Shown here in pieces: positions 44,885 through 53,678 of a stretch of DNA of 64,000 nucleotides. A program made the position numbers and the translations under genes. The notes below the pieces were generated by a model. It saw only the letters and a program-made list of their open reading frames with translations, made no database searches and had not been told where the DNA came from. The DNA is taken from assembly GCF_000152825.2 (NCBI RefSeq), contig NC_014414.1, forward strand, positions 2,108,001 through 2,172,000. The letters run 5' to 3'. Positions within the stretch are counted from its first letter, which is position 1. Each line of letters starts with the position of its first letter. This DNA comes from Parvularcula bermudensis HTCC2503 (GTDB lineage Bacteria > Pseudomonadota > Alphaproteobacteria > Caulobacterales > Parvularculaceae).

Positions 44885-45981
44885 AGCGAGTCCTCCACCT
44901 CATCCCCAGCTTTGAGCTCGGGGGCGTCCAGCGTCGTTTGGTGCAGTGCGTTCGGGGTCTGACCGGGTGGGAGCACATCATCATCAGTCTCAGCCCCCAT
45001 CTTGAGGCAGAGCGGCTCCTCCCTGAGCGGACCAATGTGATGTCTCTTTGCCTTGCCCCCTCAAAAGGGCTTGGCATGGGGAATGTTCTGAGCCTCAGAA
45101 AGCAGATGAGGGCGATCGCCCCGCATCTTTATTGCACCTATAATTGGGGCAGCATGGAGGCGGTGGCGGCGATCCGCAGTCTCGGTCACGGCCCGTATCA
45201 TCTGCACCATGAGGATGGATTTGGCGCGGAGGAGGCCGTTAAACGCTCGCCTGTCAGGAATGCCCTACGGCGTGGCCTCCTGGGATTTGGCCCAGCCCAG
45301 ATGATCGTGCCGTCCCAGACCTTGCAAACAATTGCGGTACAGGAATGGGGGCTGCCCCGCGACCGCTGTCATTTTGTGGCGAACGGGATCGATATCGACC
45401 ATTTTGCGCCGCCCCCTGACGAGGCATCGCGGGCGGGGGTGGGAATCGTGGCGGCCCTTCGGCCGGAAAAGAATATTGGCCGGTTCCTGCGTTTGGCAGC
45501 GGCTTTCCCCGACACGGCGTTCGACATTGTCGGGGCCGGTCCGCTGAAAACTGATCTCGAAAAAGCCGCTCCGGCCAATGTCCGTTTCCATGGCGCTGTC
45601 GCCAATCCGGCCGCTCACTATCGTCGATGGCGTTGTTTCGTTTTAACATCCTCTACGGAGCAAATGCCCCTCACCGTACTTGAAGCGATGGCCAGTGGCC
45701 TTCCCGTTGTTGCGACGGCGGTCGGTGACATTGCCCAAATGGTGGCGCCTCAAAATCGGCCCTTCATCGTTCCTTGTGAGGATGAAGAAGGATTGGACAC
45801 AAAACTCAGAGAAATTCTCACCGATGGGAAGGCGGCCGATGCACTGGGCAATGCCAATCGGCAGCACACCGTTGAGCGGTATAGTCTCGACAATATGCTT
45901 GCCACCTACCAGGCGCTTTATGATCGCTTCGGACGTGCCGAGAGCCATATTGAGTTCTCTCGGAATCCAGAACGTCTGTAG
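44881..45981 (+). CDS. Glycosyltransferase family 4
   Basis: A 366-residue GT-B glycosyltransferase. The N-terminal Rossmann half begins VLHLIPSFELGGVQRRLVQC, with the GG loop, and later shows PSQTLQTIAVQEWG then VANGIDIDHFAPP. The C-terminal half has AALRPEKNIGRFLRLAAAF, FDIVGAGPLKTDLEKA and SSTEQMPLTVLEAMASGLPV, the ExFxxxxxEAMA-like donor site. It would act on the cytoplasmic face before flipping. The start GTG overlaps the previous stop, and it is the last gene of the six-gene operon. Sugar specificity is unknown. Confidence 0.9.
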   Translation: MKRVLHLIPSFELGGVQRRLVQCVRGLTGWEHIIISLSPHLEAERLLPERTNVMSLCLAPSKGLGMGNVLSLRKQMRAIAPHLYCTYNWGSMEAVAAIRSLGHGPYHLHHEDGFGAEEAVKRSPVRNALRRGLLGFGPAQMIVPSQTLQTIAVQEWGLPRDRCHFVANGIDIDHFAPPPDEASRAGVGIVAALRPEKNIGRFLRLAAAFPDTAFDIVGAGPLKTDLEKAAPANVRFHGAVANPAAHYRRWRCFVLTSSTEQMPLTVLEAMASGLPVVATAVGDIAQMVAPQNRPFIVPCEDEEGLDTKLREILTDGKAADALGNANRQHTVERYSLDNMLATYQALYDRFGRAESHIEFSRNPERL

Positions 45982-46039
45982 GTCTTTGTTTCGGCAAATT
46001 TTATTGCGCGAACTTTTTCCTTTGTCGGCTGAAAAGGCT

Positions 46040-47218
46040 CTAGCGGCGGAGTTCGGCGATGGCCCGATCAAGACCGCCAAGGGTCAAAGGGTACATTCGC
46101 CCTTCGATGAGCTGTTGGGTAATTCCCACTGAGGGCGAGTAGGTCCATCGCGCTTCGGGGAGGGGGTTCAGCCAGGCCATTTTCGGGAAATGATCCGTCA
46201 ATCGCTGCATCCAAAGCGCCCCTGGCTCCTCGTTGAAATACTCAACCGACCCCCCCGGCATTGTGATTTCATAAGGGCTCATCGTCGCGTCGCCGACGAA
46301 CAAAGCCACATAATCCTTGCCATAGGTCCGAAGCACTTCGTCCGTTCGAACACGATCGGACCACCGACGGGAATTATCCTTCCACATGAAATCATATGTA
46401 AAATTGTGAAAGTAGAAATACTCAAGATGTTTGAACTCAGCCCGCGCGGCGGAGAATAATTCCTCACAAATACGGATATAAGGATCCATCGATCCACCGA
46501 TATCAAAAAAGAGAAGGACACGGACGGTATTGCGCCGCTCGGGCCGCATTTGCACGTCGAGATATCCACTTCGAGCCGTGTGATCGATTGTTCCATCGAG
46601 ATCGAATTCGTCCGCCGCCCCTTGCCGCGCGAATTTCCGCAGCTTGCGGAGGGCCACCTTGATGTTCCGTGTCCCCAATTGGACATCGTCCTGAAGATTT
46701 CGAAATTCCCGCTTTTCCCATACTTTCACGGCACGCTTGTGGCGCGATTGCCCCCCAATGCGGATGCCTTCCGGATGATAGCCGGAATGGCCGAAAGGGG
46801 AGGTGCCGCCGGTCCCGATCCATTTCGAGCCGCCTTCGTGGCGCTCGGTCTGCTCCTTGAGGCGCTCCTCAAGCTGCCGCATCAGTTCGTCCCACCCGCC
46901 CATTTTCTCGATCGCGGCTTTCTCTTCATCGGTCAGATATTTCTCGGTGACGGCACGCAGCCAATCCTCCGGGATTTCCTGCGGCGCCGGGCCGTCGATT
47001 GAGAGGCTCTCAATCCCTTTGAAGACCTCACCGAACACCCGGTCGAAACGATCGAGGTGCCGTTCATCCTTCACCAACACGGCGCGGCTGAAATAATAGA
47101 ATTGCTCGACGGATCGTTCCGGCAATTCTGCCTGCATGCCTTCGAGCAAGGTGAGATATTCCCGAAGCGACACGGGAACCCCAGCCTGTTTGAGGTCAAA
47201 GAAGAATTGCACGAACAT
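46040..47218 (-). CDS. VWA-domain protein, CoxE-like
   Basis: A 392-residue cytoplasmic protein of the CoxE/YehP-like VWA family. The N-terminus MFVQFFFDLKQAGVPVSLRE is characteristic. The middle part (SPFGHSGYHPEGIRIGGQSR and RNLQDDVQLGTRNIKVALRK) precedes the VWA fold, whose metal site is altered (LLFFDIGGSM in place of DxSxS). VGDATMSPYEI continues the VWA fold. Such proteins usually work with a MoxR AAA+ ATPase to insert cofactors or assemble enzymes, but no MoxR gene is next to it. It converges on the glycosyltransferase. Confidence 0.88.
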   Translation of the reverse strand: MFVQFFFDLKQAGVPVSLREYLTLLEGMQAELPERSVEQFYYFSRAVLVKDERHLDRFDRVFGEVFKGIESLSIDGPAPQEIPEDWLRAVTEKYLTDEEKAAIEKMGGWDELMRQLEERLKEQTERHEGGSKWIGTGGTSPFGHSGYHPEGIRIGGQSRHKRAVKVWEKREFRNLQDDVQLGTRNIKVALRKLRKFARQGAADEFDLDGTIDHTARSGYLDVQMRPERRNTVRVLLFFDIGGSMDPYIRICEELFSAARAEFKHLEYFYFHNFTYDFMWKDNSRRWSDRVRTDEVLRTYGKDYVALFVGDATMSPYEITMPGGSVEYFNEEPGALWMQRLTDHFPKMAWLNPLPEARWTYSPSVGITQQLIEGRMYPLTLGGLDRAIAELRR

Positions 47219-47259
47219 GAGGGGAGCTTAGGCGCTCATTGCCCGCTGCCAAGGGATAG

Positions 47260-47281
47260 GACGGCAAAAAAAGACGCCGTC
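47260..47281 (-). terminator. Possible terminator after the GAF kinase gene
   Basis: GACGGC and GCCGTC form a 6-bp stem around a 10-base loop that contains a run of seven A (seven U on the minus strand). It lies just after the kinase stop, but having the U-run inside the loop is not standard, so the call is weak. Confidence 0.3.
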
Positions 47282-47283
47282 GC

Positions 47284-48615
47284 TCAAGCCAAGATCACCT
47301 GGGGGCAATGCGTATTGATGCTGGCGGCGCTATTGAGCGGCTTTGAGGCCGCATCGAGCAGGGACGAAACGCCTTTAGGGGGGAACGCAACCACGGCTTG
47401 AGGCGGCAGCGAGAGTTCGGTCACGGTCCCTTCGTCAGTCTCCCGCACCGAGAGGCGGGCGCCCAAGGTGCTCGCCATACGGTCTGCAAGGGCGAGGGAG
47501 AGGCGCAAGCCCTCCGTCCGACGGGTGAGATAATTCTTATAGCCGGTGAAGGGGCGCAGCGCCCCGCGGCCCCGGCCACTATCGACGAACTGAAGCGTTA
47601 GCCCATTTGTGGATCGACGTTGCGCCCGCACAGTCACGGTCGTGCCGCGGTGGCTCTCGGCAATAGCAAGATGCAAGAGGGCCTCAAAAATTTGCTCCAC
47701 CAACCCGCGATCAGCATGCAAACAAACGTCGAGATCACCTTGCAAACGGATAGGGCATCCCCGTTCAAGGGCTGTTCGTCGTAAGGTGGCAATGCGCCGC
47801 TGAACGACGGTTTTCAGCGGAAATGTCGTCCTGACGGTCTCGCCATTACCAAATTCTGCATCCGCGAATCGAAGAGAGGCATCAATGAGCCCCTGTAGCC
47901 GTTTGATCGATGTCATCATCTCGGCGACATAGCTGCGCGCCGTTTCCTGATCCGTCGGTTCTGACATCAAAAGGTCAGTGAACCCGGTCAGCGCGTGGAG
48001 GGGCGTCCTAAGCTCGTGACTGAGAAGGGCGATGAATTCGGTGCGATCTTTCTCGCACTGTCCCGTCACATGCTGGGTCACGGCAAGCTCTTCGTCGATA
48101 TCCCGTTCCAATGTGGTCGTCATTTCCCGGGCAGTGATCAGTCGGACCGCATAATCCGCATAGGTGGTCAGCGCCTGAACCTCCTTGGGGCCAAACGTGC
48201 TGAGCGGTTGGTCGTGGAGGAGGAGCACCGCCCCGAGGACCTGTCCGTAGACGACGATCTTGGCCCCGGCCAGGAAGCGAAGCGGCCGGGCGATCAGCCC
48301 CCCCTCGCCAACGCTTTCGACGTCGTCGCTGGCCAGGGAGGCGGAGCCTGCCGTCATGACCTCTCGCACGAAACTCTTCGCCAAGGGATAGCGTTGCGCG
48401 ATCACATCGCCAAAAGAGGCAATCGCGGACAAATTGTCGTCATCGGCAATGACGAGAAGGGCGTGCGAGACCCCAAATCGCGTGGCCGCGTGCTGGAGCA
48501 ATCGAAGATCTTCCTCCCGCTCAACACCATTCAAAAGGCACGCCCGCCGCAGGATTTGATCACGATCAATCATGGGGGGCGAATGTGAATGGGCAGATGA
48601 GGAAATGACACCCAT
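47284..48615 (-). CDS. GAF-domain histidine kinase with degenerate ATP site
   Basis: A 443-residue soluble signalling protein: a GAF-like sensor domain (about 30-155, including AIASFGDVIAQRYPLAKSFV), a HisKA dimer domain with the H-box FIALLSHELRTPLHALTGF, then an HATPase-like domain. In the N-box the two conserved Asn are replaced (EQIFEALLHLAIAES), although the G-box VDSGRGRG remains. Autophosphorylation is therefore doubtful; it could be a phospho-acceptor or scaffold. It follows the LOV kinase on the same strand after 89 bases, so the two may form a pair. Confidence 0.85.
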   Translation of the reverse strand: MGVISSSAHSHSPPMIDRDQILRRACLLNGVEREEDLRLLQHAATRFGVSHALLVIADDDNLSAIASFGDVIAQRYPLAKSFVREVMTAGSASLASDDVESVGEGGLIARPLRFLAGAKIVVYGQVLGAVLLLHDQPLSTFGPKEVQALTTYADYAVRLITAREMTTTLERDIDEELAVTQHVTGQCEKDRTEFIALLSHELRTPLHALTGFTDLLMSEPTDQETARSYVAEMMTSIKRLQGLIDASLRFADAEFGNGETVRTTFPLKTVVQRRIATLRRTALERGCPIRLQGDLDVCLHADRGLVEQIFEALLHLAIAESHRGTTVTVRAQRRSTNGLTLQFVDSGRGRGALRPFTGYKNYLTRRTEGLRLSLALADRMASTLGARLSVRETDEGTVTELSLPPQAVVAFPPKGVSSLLDAASKPLNSAASINTHCPQVILA

Positions 48616-48704
48616 GCCAGCGGGTCCCTTATTATGAATATTCTATAAACTCGGAACTACGCTGCTTCGGGGGGCTGGCAAAGGGTTTCTTCTGCACAAA
48701 AGCG

Positions 48705-49790
48705 CTAATTCGCCTTCTGCTTCGTCTCCCCCGCAAAGGGGACATCGAGGCAAATCGTGGTCCCCGTCGCGCCCCGAACGACCGCCAATGTCGCGCCAAG
48801 CCCATCTGACAGGGTGCGAACTATTGATGCCCCCATCGTGTTGCTGTCAGGCCAGCTAATGTTATCCGGCATCCCATTGCCGTCATCCATCACTTCAAGA
48901 CGCATGGCGCCACGGGAGAGGTGACGCAAAGAGACTTCAATGAGTCCCGGCCCCCCCGTAACAAAGGCATGTTGGAACGCATTGGTGATAATTTCTGATG
49001 CGATCAGGCCGATACGCGCCGCCGTATCAATGGAGACATCGAATGATTCCGTGCGGATATTAAGACGAATATTTTCTCGGGCCTCAAGATGGCCAATGGC
49101 CGAGGCGATTCGCGAAACATACGCTCCCATGGGAATGGTTTGCGTCTCATCGTCTACCGCCTCGACCTGGCCGAGCTCTTGATAGAGTAATTGCAAGGTT
49201 TCGACCCTGTGGGCGAGGGCACGGTAGTTCATTTCAGACTTCGAATCGGTTTGTTCCGATTGCAAACGAATCATCGACACGACCAGTTGAAGATGGTTTT
49301 TGACCCGATGCTGTATCTCTTTCAGCTGAACAGAGATGGCATCAGGAGAGGTCGTCGCGTCGGAGACCCGCTGTTGAAGGCCCAGAAAGCAGGATAATTG
49401 ACCTGAATCGTCGAAAATCGGTTCGATCCGAAGATAATTGCGGAAAGGTTTGCCATCGGAACGATAGTTGAGAAGAACGGTTTCGACCGGCGCCGCGCGT
49501 TGAAGATGCTCTCGCATCTTTTTCACGGCCTCTTTGTCGGTGTCTGGTCCTTGTAAGAACCGGCAATTACGCCCGAGGGACACCTCAGCCGCATAGCCAG
49601 TGAGATTTTCGAACGCCCGGTTCACATAGACGATGGGATTGTCCTCCAACCCCGGATTGGTCAGGACAAAAGCGATCGGAAACCGTTCAAATGCCCGGAG
49701 CCGCAATTCGGTTTCGGGGATAGATCCGCTGCCGGTACCGACCAACTGCGCCGTCGCATTTTTGGAGGCATTATTTTCCTGGGTTGTCAC
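48705..49790 (-). CDS. LOV-domain blue-light histidine kinase (HWE/HisKA2 type)
   Basis: A 361-residue soluble photoreceptor kinase. The LOV domain (about 30-145) has the flavin-adduct motif GRNCRFLQGPDTD with Cys76, plus downstream Asn residues and a Gln near CFLGLQQRV that contact the flavin. The kinase part is HisKA2: KEIQHRVKNHLQLVVSM with His162, N-box ASEIITNAFQHAF and G-box MDDGNGMP. Blue light should form a Cys-FMN bond and change kinase activity. No PhyR/NepR stress module is beside it. It lies between aminopeptidase P and a second, degenerate kinase on the same strand. Confidence 0.94.
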   Translation of the reverse strand: MTTQENNASKNATAQLVGTGSGSIPETELRLRAFERFPIAFVLTNPGLEDNPIVYVNRAFENLTGYAAEVSLGRNCRFLQGPDTDKEAVKKMREHLQRAAPVETVLLNYRSDGKPFRNYLRIEPIFDDSGQLSCFLGLQQRVSDATTSPDAISVQLKEIQHRVKNHLQLVVSMIRLQSEQTDSKSEMNYRALAHRVETLQLLYQELGQVEAVDDETQTIPMGAYVSRIASAIGHLEARENIRLNIRTESFDVSIDTAARIGLIASEIITNAFQHAFVTGGPGLIEVSLRHLSRGAMRLEVMDDGNGMPDNISWPDSNTMGASIVRTLSDGLGATLAVVRGATGTTICLDVPFAGETKQKAN

Positions 49791-49815
49791 AATTTAGCTC
49801 CCCGATCGATCGCTC

Positions 49816-51636
49816 TTAGACGAGCGCAGCCGTCCGGGTCTGAAGCCATCGCGCCGTTGCCTCGGGAAGATCGGGGCAGAGCGTGTCGCAGACTGTTTGA
49901 TGATAGGTATCAACCCATGCGATCTCCTGCGGTGACAGCAGGGACACATCGATCAACTCACGTTCGAGCGGCGCCAGGGTAATGGTTTCAAACCCATGCA
50001 TGGGACGATCCCCGCCTTCAATCGGGGTGGCCTCGGTTACGATAACCAGATTTTCGATCCGTATGCCGAATTCTCCCGAGCGATAATAGCCAGGCTCGTT
50101 CGAGCAAATCATCCCGGCAAGGAGAGGCTGCGCGATAGCGCGCTTTGAGATATTCTGTGGACCTTCATGCACGCCAAGATAACTCCCAACGCCGTGTCCT
50201 GTTCCGTGGTCGTAATCAAACCCTGCTTCCCATAGAGGCAAGCGGGCCAGGCTATCGAGTTGATGCCCTGTCGTGCCGGCGGGGAAGCGGGCCGTGGCCA
50301 AAGCGATATGGCCCTTCAACACCAGGGTATAACAGCGCCGCATGGCCTCACTGGGTGTCCCAACGGCCAGCGTGCGCGTGATATCCGTGGTGCCGTCCCG
50401 ATATTGTCCCCCTGAGTCCACCAGGTAGAGGGAGCCTTGGGTTATCCGTGCATCACTGTCTCGATTGACACGGTAATGCGGCAGGGCGCCGTGGGCACCG
50501 GCACCTGAAATCGTGTCGAAGCTGATATCCAGAAGGGCCCCGGTCTCGACGCGAAAGCGCTCAAGCTTTGTCGCCGCCTCGATTTCCGTGAGGCCCCCTG
50601 AGGGGGCGGTTTCGGCAAACCAGTGGAGAAACCGTGTCACGGCCGCCCCGTCACGACGGTGGGCGGCGCGAGACCCTTCGAGCTCAGCCATTGTTTTCCG
50701 CGCCCGGGGAAGCGAACAGGGGTCGGGGGCTTCGATAATCCGTCCCCCCGCCGCGGTAATCGACTGCGTGAAAATCACCGGCGTGTGATCCGGATCGATG
50801 GCAATCGCTTTCCTCTCGCGCCCCATCGCCTCAAGATCGTCGATGAGCTGGGATTCATCGGCGAGGGTCACGGCGCCGCCGAGATGGTCGCGTACTTGTC
50901 CGGACATCTTGCGATGGTCGATATACAGGATCGCCCCTCCATTGGCGAAAACCAGGGCCCGTCCCAGGGCGAGGGGGCTCGCATGGACGTCGCCGCCCCG
51001 GATATTGAAGATCCAGGCCAGTGAAGGCGGGAACGACAATAGCGCCGCATCGGCGTTGACCGAAGAAATCGCCTCAGCCACGAGCTGTCGCTTCGTCTCA
51101 TGGCTACGCCCACTGAACGCCTCGGGATGGATCACGACCGGGGCACAAGGGGCGGGGGGTTGGTCGCGCCAAGCCTGATCGATGGGGTTATGGTCCAGGG
51201 GACGAAGCTCAAACCCGCCCCGCTCGGCCGCAGCCAAGAAGGGGGCCAGGGTCTTTTTTGAGAAATGGTGGGGATCGTACCCGATCACCGCGCCTTGGGG
51301 GGTTGTGTCGACGAGCCAGTCTGCGGGGGAGGTCTCGCCTGAATTGTGCAGCTCAAAAAAGGCGGTATCGACCTGTTCTTTCAATTGGAGCGTGTATCGA
51401 CCGTCCGAGAAGACAGCCCCCCGCTCTTTGAGGAGGATCGCAAAGCCCGCAGATCCCGAAAAGCCGCTGAGCCACATCAGTCGCTCAGCGTTATCCGGCA
51501 GATATTCATTGAAATAGCTGTCGTCGTGGGGAACGAGCAGCCCGTCGAGAGCCAGCTCTCCCATCGCCTCCCGCACTAACGGTACGTGAGCGGCGGCGAA
51601 CCCCCGATCCGACGAGGGGTCGAAATTTTGAAACAT
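49816..51636 (-). CDS. pepP: Xaa-Pro aminopeptidase (M24B)
   Basis: Removes an N-terminal residue next to proline. At 606 residues it is the long, three-domain form: two creatinase-like N-terminal domains, then the pita-bread catalytic domain in the last 250 residues. Metal ligands are visible: two Asp in LVDSGGQYRDGTTDITRT, His in DHGTGHGVGSYLGVHEG, and Glu residues in NEPGYYRSGEFGIRIENLV. No signal peptide is seen, so it is cytoplasmic. It ends upstream of the LOV kinase with a 25-base gap. Confidence 0.95.
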   Translation of the reverse strand: MFQNFDPSSDRGFAAAHVPLVREAMGELALDGLLVPHDDSYFNEYLPDNAERLMWLSGFSGSAGFAILLKERGAVFSDGRYTLQLKEQVDTAFFELHNSGETSPADWLVDTTPQGAVIGYDPHHFSKKTLAPFLAAAERGGFELRPLDHNPIDQAWRDQPPAPCAPVVIHPEAFSGRSHETKRQLVAEAISSVNADAALLSFPPSLAWIFNIRGGDVHASPLALGRALVFANGGAILYIDHRKMSGQVRDHLGGAVTLADESQLIDDLEAMGRERKAIAIDPDHTPVIFTQSITAAGGRIIEAPDPCSLPRARKTMAELEGSRAAHRRDGAAVTRFLHWFAETAPSGGLTEIEAATKLERFRVETGALLDISFDTISGAGAHGALPHYRVNRDSDARITQGSLYLVDSGGQYRDGTTDITRTLAVGTPSEAMRRCYTLVLKGHIALATARFPAGTTGHQLDSLARLPLWEAGFDYDHGTGHGVGSYLGVHEGPQNISKRAIAQPLLAGMICSNEPGYYRSGEFGIRIENLVIVTEATPIEGGDRPMHGFETITLAPLERELIDVSLLSPQEIAWVDTYHQTVCDTLCPDLPEATARWLQTRTAALV

Positions 51637-51700
51637 GACGGCCTTTCACTCCACGAAGGGCTGTCCAGGGGGCGGGGGAACTTCCCCCGCCGGATATGCC

Positions 51701-52627
51701 CTATTTCGCCTCGACCTTTTCCTTACGGTCGAGGTGGATATGGATCTCGTCGATCGCCTTTTCGAGGGATTTTTTCCGCACAGCCGCAACTTCGCGTCCG
51801 AACCGCTCACGCGCTTGTTCGAACAATTGCCGCTCAGAATAGCTCTGCTCGGGTTGATCGTCGGCGCGGAACAGATCGCGTACCACCTCCGCAACGGAAA
51901 CGAGGTCGCCTGAGTTGATCTTGGCTTCGTATTCCTGTGCCCGGCGGGACCACATGGTCCGCTTCACCCGCGCCCGGCCTTCGAGCAGTTCGAGCGCATC
52001 GTCGATCTGTTCGGTGGTGGAGAGATTCCGCATCCCCGAAGCCGCTGCTTTGGCCACCGGCACGCGAAGTTTCATTTTTTCGTGTTCGAAATCGATCACG
52101 AACAACTCGACCTCAAAATCACCGATCGTCTGCTTCTCCAGATCGACGATGTTACCGACCCCGTGGGCAGGGTAGATGATCTGCGTATTGACCTTGAATT
52201 TTTGATTTTTGTCGCGGCGCGCCTCTGCCCGTTTGGCAACCCGCAGAGCAGGACGCATCGGCGCCGGCGCAATCTTCGGCTTGTCGTCGTCATCCTTTGC
52301 CGTTTGTGCGTCGGTTTTACTTTTGGGAACGGGGACGTTGGCCGATGACTTCACAGATTTTTTCTCAGTTGCTCTCTTAGGTTTTGAGGACGATGCGGTC
52401 TTGGTCGCGGTTTTTTGAGCCGTCGTTTTCGGGGCCGCCGCTTTGGTCTTGGTGGTTTTCGTCGTCGCTTTTTTAGCCGCCGCTTTGCGTGACGCAGCCG
52501 GCGCGCGGCTACTTGTCGTGCCGGTGGACTTGTTCACACGAGAGGCTGTTTTCCGCCGCGACTTCGCCGCCGCGGTGTCACTTGACGCCGCATCAGACGA
52601 TTGTGAGGAGGAGGTGGCTTTGCTCAT
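51701..52627 (-). CDS. carD: CarD-family RNA polymerase regulator with histone-H1-like N-terminal tail
   Basis: A 308-residue protein. The C-terminal 165 residues (from about 143, KFKVNTQIIYPAHGVGNI) are a standard CarD domain: the RNA polymerase beta-subunit-binding Tudor-like fold, then the DNA-binding helices (RVKRTMWSRRAQEYEAKINS). CarD stabilises open promoter complexes. The N-terminal 142 residues are almost only Lys, Ala, Ser and Thr, for example KKATTKTTKTKAAAPKTTAQ, with a DDDD patch and a Pro-rich hinge. Usual alphaproteobacterial CarD proteins are about 165-170 residues, so the tail nearly doubles the length. The ATG has GAAAGGA upstream. Confidence 0.94.
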   Translation of the reverse strand: MSKATSSSQSSDAASSDTAAAKSRRKTASRVNKSTGTTSSRAPAASRKAAAKKATTKTTKTKAAAPKTTAQKTATKTASSSKPKRATEKKSVKSSANVPVPKSKTDAQTAKDDDDKPKIAPAPMRPALRVAKRAEARRDKNQKFKVNTQIIYPAHGVGNIVDLEKQTIGDFEVELFVIDFEHEKMKLRVPVAKAAASGMRNLSTTEQIDDALELLEGRARVKRTMWSRRAQEYEAKINSGDLVSVAEVVRDLFRADDQPEQSYSERQLFEQARERFGREVAAVRKKSLEKAIDEIHIHLDRKEKVEAK

Positions 52628-52689
52628 CGCCAATCCTTTCTTTCGCGCGAAACGGGGTCGCTCCGGAATCCGATAAGCGCCGTTTCATC

Positions 52690-52718
52690 AAAAAAAGACC
52701 GCCCGGCCGGCGGTCTTC
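52690..52718 (-). terminator. Rho-independent terminator downstream of fdxA
   Basis: Arms AAGACCGCC and GGCGGTCTT form a 9-bp stem with a 5-base loop CGGCC. On the minus strand the stem is followed by a run of U (the A-run at 52691-52696 read in reverse). It is about 145 bases past the fdxA stop, the only upstream minus-strand gene. Confidence 0.75.
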
Positions 52719-52863
52719 CAATTCCTGTTTCTATGGAATCTGCCACAGTAGCGGTAGATATAGCACATCCTGCTCGGAATTGCCACTAGGTCTATTGCGG
52801 TGCAAGATGACAAGGTCGAGAGCTTGGGACGCGCGAGGGGAGCGATCGGCAGGGAAGGGGCGA

Positions 52864-53202
52864 TCAATCGCCTTCGCCTGGCTTTTCGCTGAAATGCGTT
52901 TCAAGCTTGTTCTCGACATCCGCCATCGCATCCGCCTCGGGCAGGGCCGGTTTTGCCTTTGTGATATTCGGCCATTGTTCGGCGTATTTGGCGTTCAGCT
53001 CCGTCCATTTTCCATCGGGGTCTTCGGTGTCGGGCTTGATGGCTTCGACGGGACATTCTGGCTCACACACGCCGCAATCGATGCACTCGTCCGGCTTGAT
53101 CGCCAGGAAATTCTCGCCCTCGTAAAAGCAGTCCACCGGACACACCTCGACACAGTCGGTGTATTTGCAGGCGATGCATGCATCGGTGACGACATAGGTC
53201 AT
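52864..53202 (-). CDS. fdxA: 7Fe ferredoxin (FdxA)
   Basis: A 112-residue ferredoxin with one 3Fe-4S and one 4Fe-4S cluster. The start has AAGGAG upstream. Cluster cysteines are visible in [18 protein letters not shown] and [16 protein letters not shown], the pattern of Azotobacter-type FdxA. The C-terminal extension is acidic. It follows CarD in gene order (upstream on the minus strand), and its own terminator lies between them, so it is probably separate. The 185-base gap upstream contains inverted G/C-rich segments and should hold its promoter. Confidence 0.96.
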   Translation of the reverse strand: MTYVVTDACIACKYTDCVEVCPVDCFYEGENFLAIKPDECIDCGVCEPECPVEAIKPDTEDPDGKWTELNAKYAEQWPNITKAKPALPEADAMADVENKLETHFSEKPGEGD

Positions 53203-53387
53203 CGCGGATAACTCCTTAGATCTCAGCACGAAAGGCGAAGGCTGGTTATGGAGATCTCCTGACGTTGCCGCAAGCCAAGCCTTGGGGGATCCGCCGCGAA
53301 GGGGTGACGCGCCCCGCCTCTCTTTCAGGGGGGCCTTTGGCGGCTCCCCCCTTTCGCAGCGATGAGAGATCGGATTAGAACCCTTTC

Positions 53388-53678
53388 ATGGAAGAGATCA
53401 TGCCCCCCGAACGTCGCCGGCTTCTCTATCGAGCGCAGCACCGCGGCTTCAAAGAAGCTGACTTGGTCATCGGCACCTTCGCCAAGCAACAATTAGCGGC
53501 GATGACCGAGGCGGAGCTCGAGGAATTCCAGCGCCTTCTTGAAGTGCCGGACCAGGAACTCTACGCGTGGATCATCGGTCGAGAGACCGTGCCGACCAAT
53601 TACGAGGGGCCGGTGATGCGTCAGCTACAGGCTTTTGACTTGGCCGCGATCCTGACCGGAGACGTCTCGCGTGCCTAA
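53388..53678 (+). CDS. sdhE: Succinate dehydrogenase assembly factor SdhE
   Basis: A 96-residue protein that helps attach FAD covalently to the succinate dehydrogenase flavoprotein. The family motif RGxxE is in QHRGFKEADLVIG, followed by LEEFQRLLEVPDQELYAWI. The start may be this ATG or one four codons later. No recG/mfd gene beside it. Its stop lies eight bases inside the carbonic anhydrase gene, so the two are coupled. Confidence 0.92.
   Translation: MEEIMPPERRRLLYRAQHRGFKEADLVIGTFAKQQLAAMTEAELEEFQRLLEVPDQELYAWIIGRETVPTNYEGPVMRQLQAFDLAAILTGDVSRA

Noticed and set aside
49421-49445. GGTTCGATCC resembling a tRNA T-arm
   Set aside because: No acceptor or anticodon stem can be built around it and it lies inside the LOV kinase gene.
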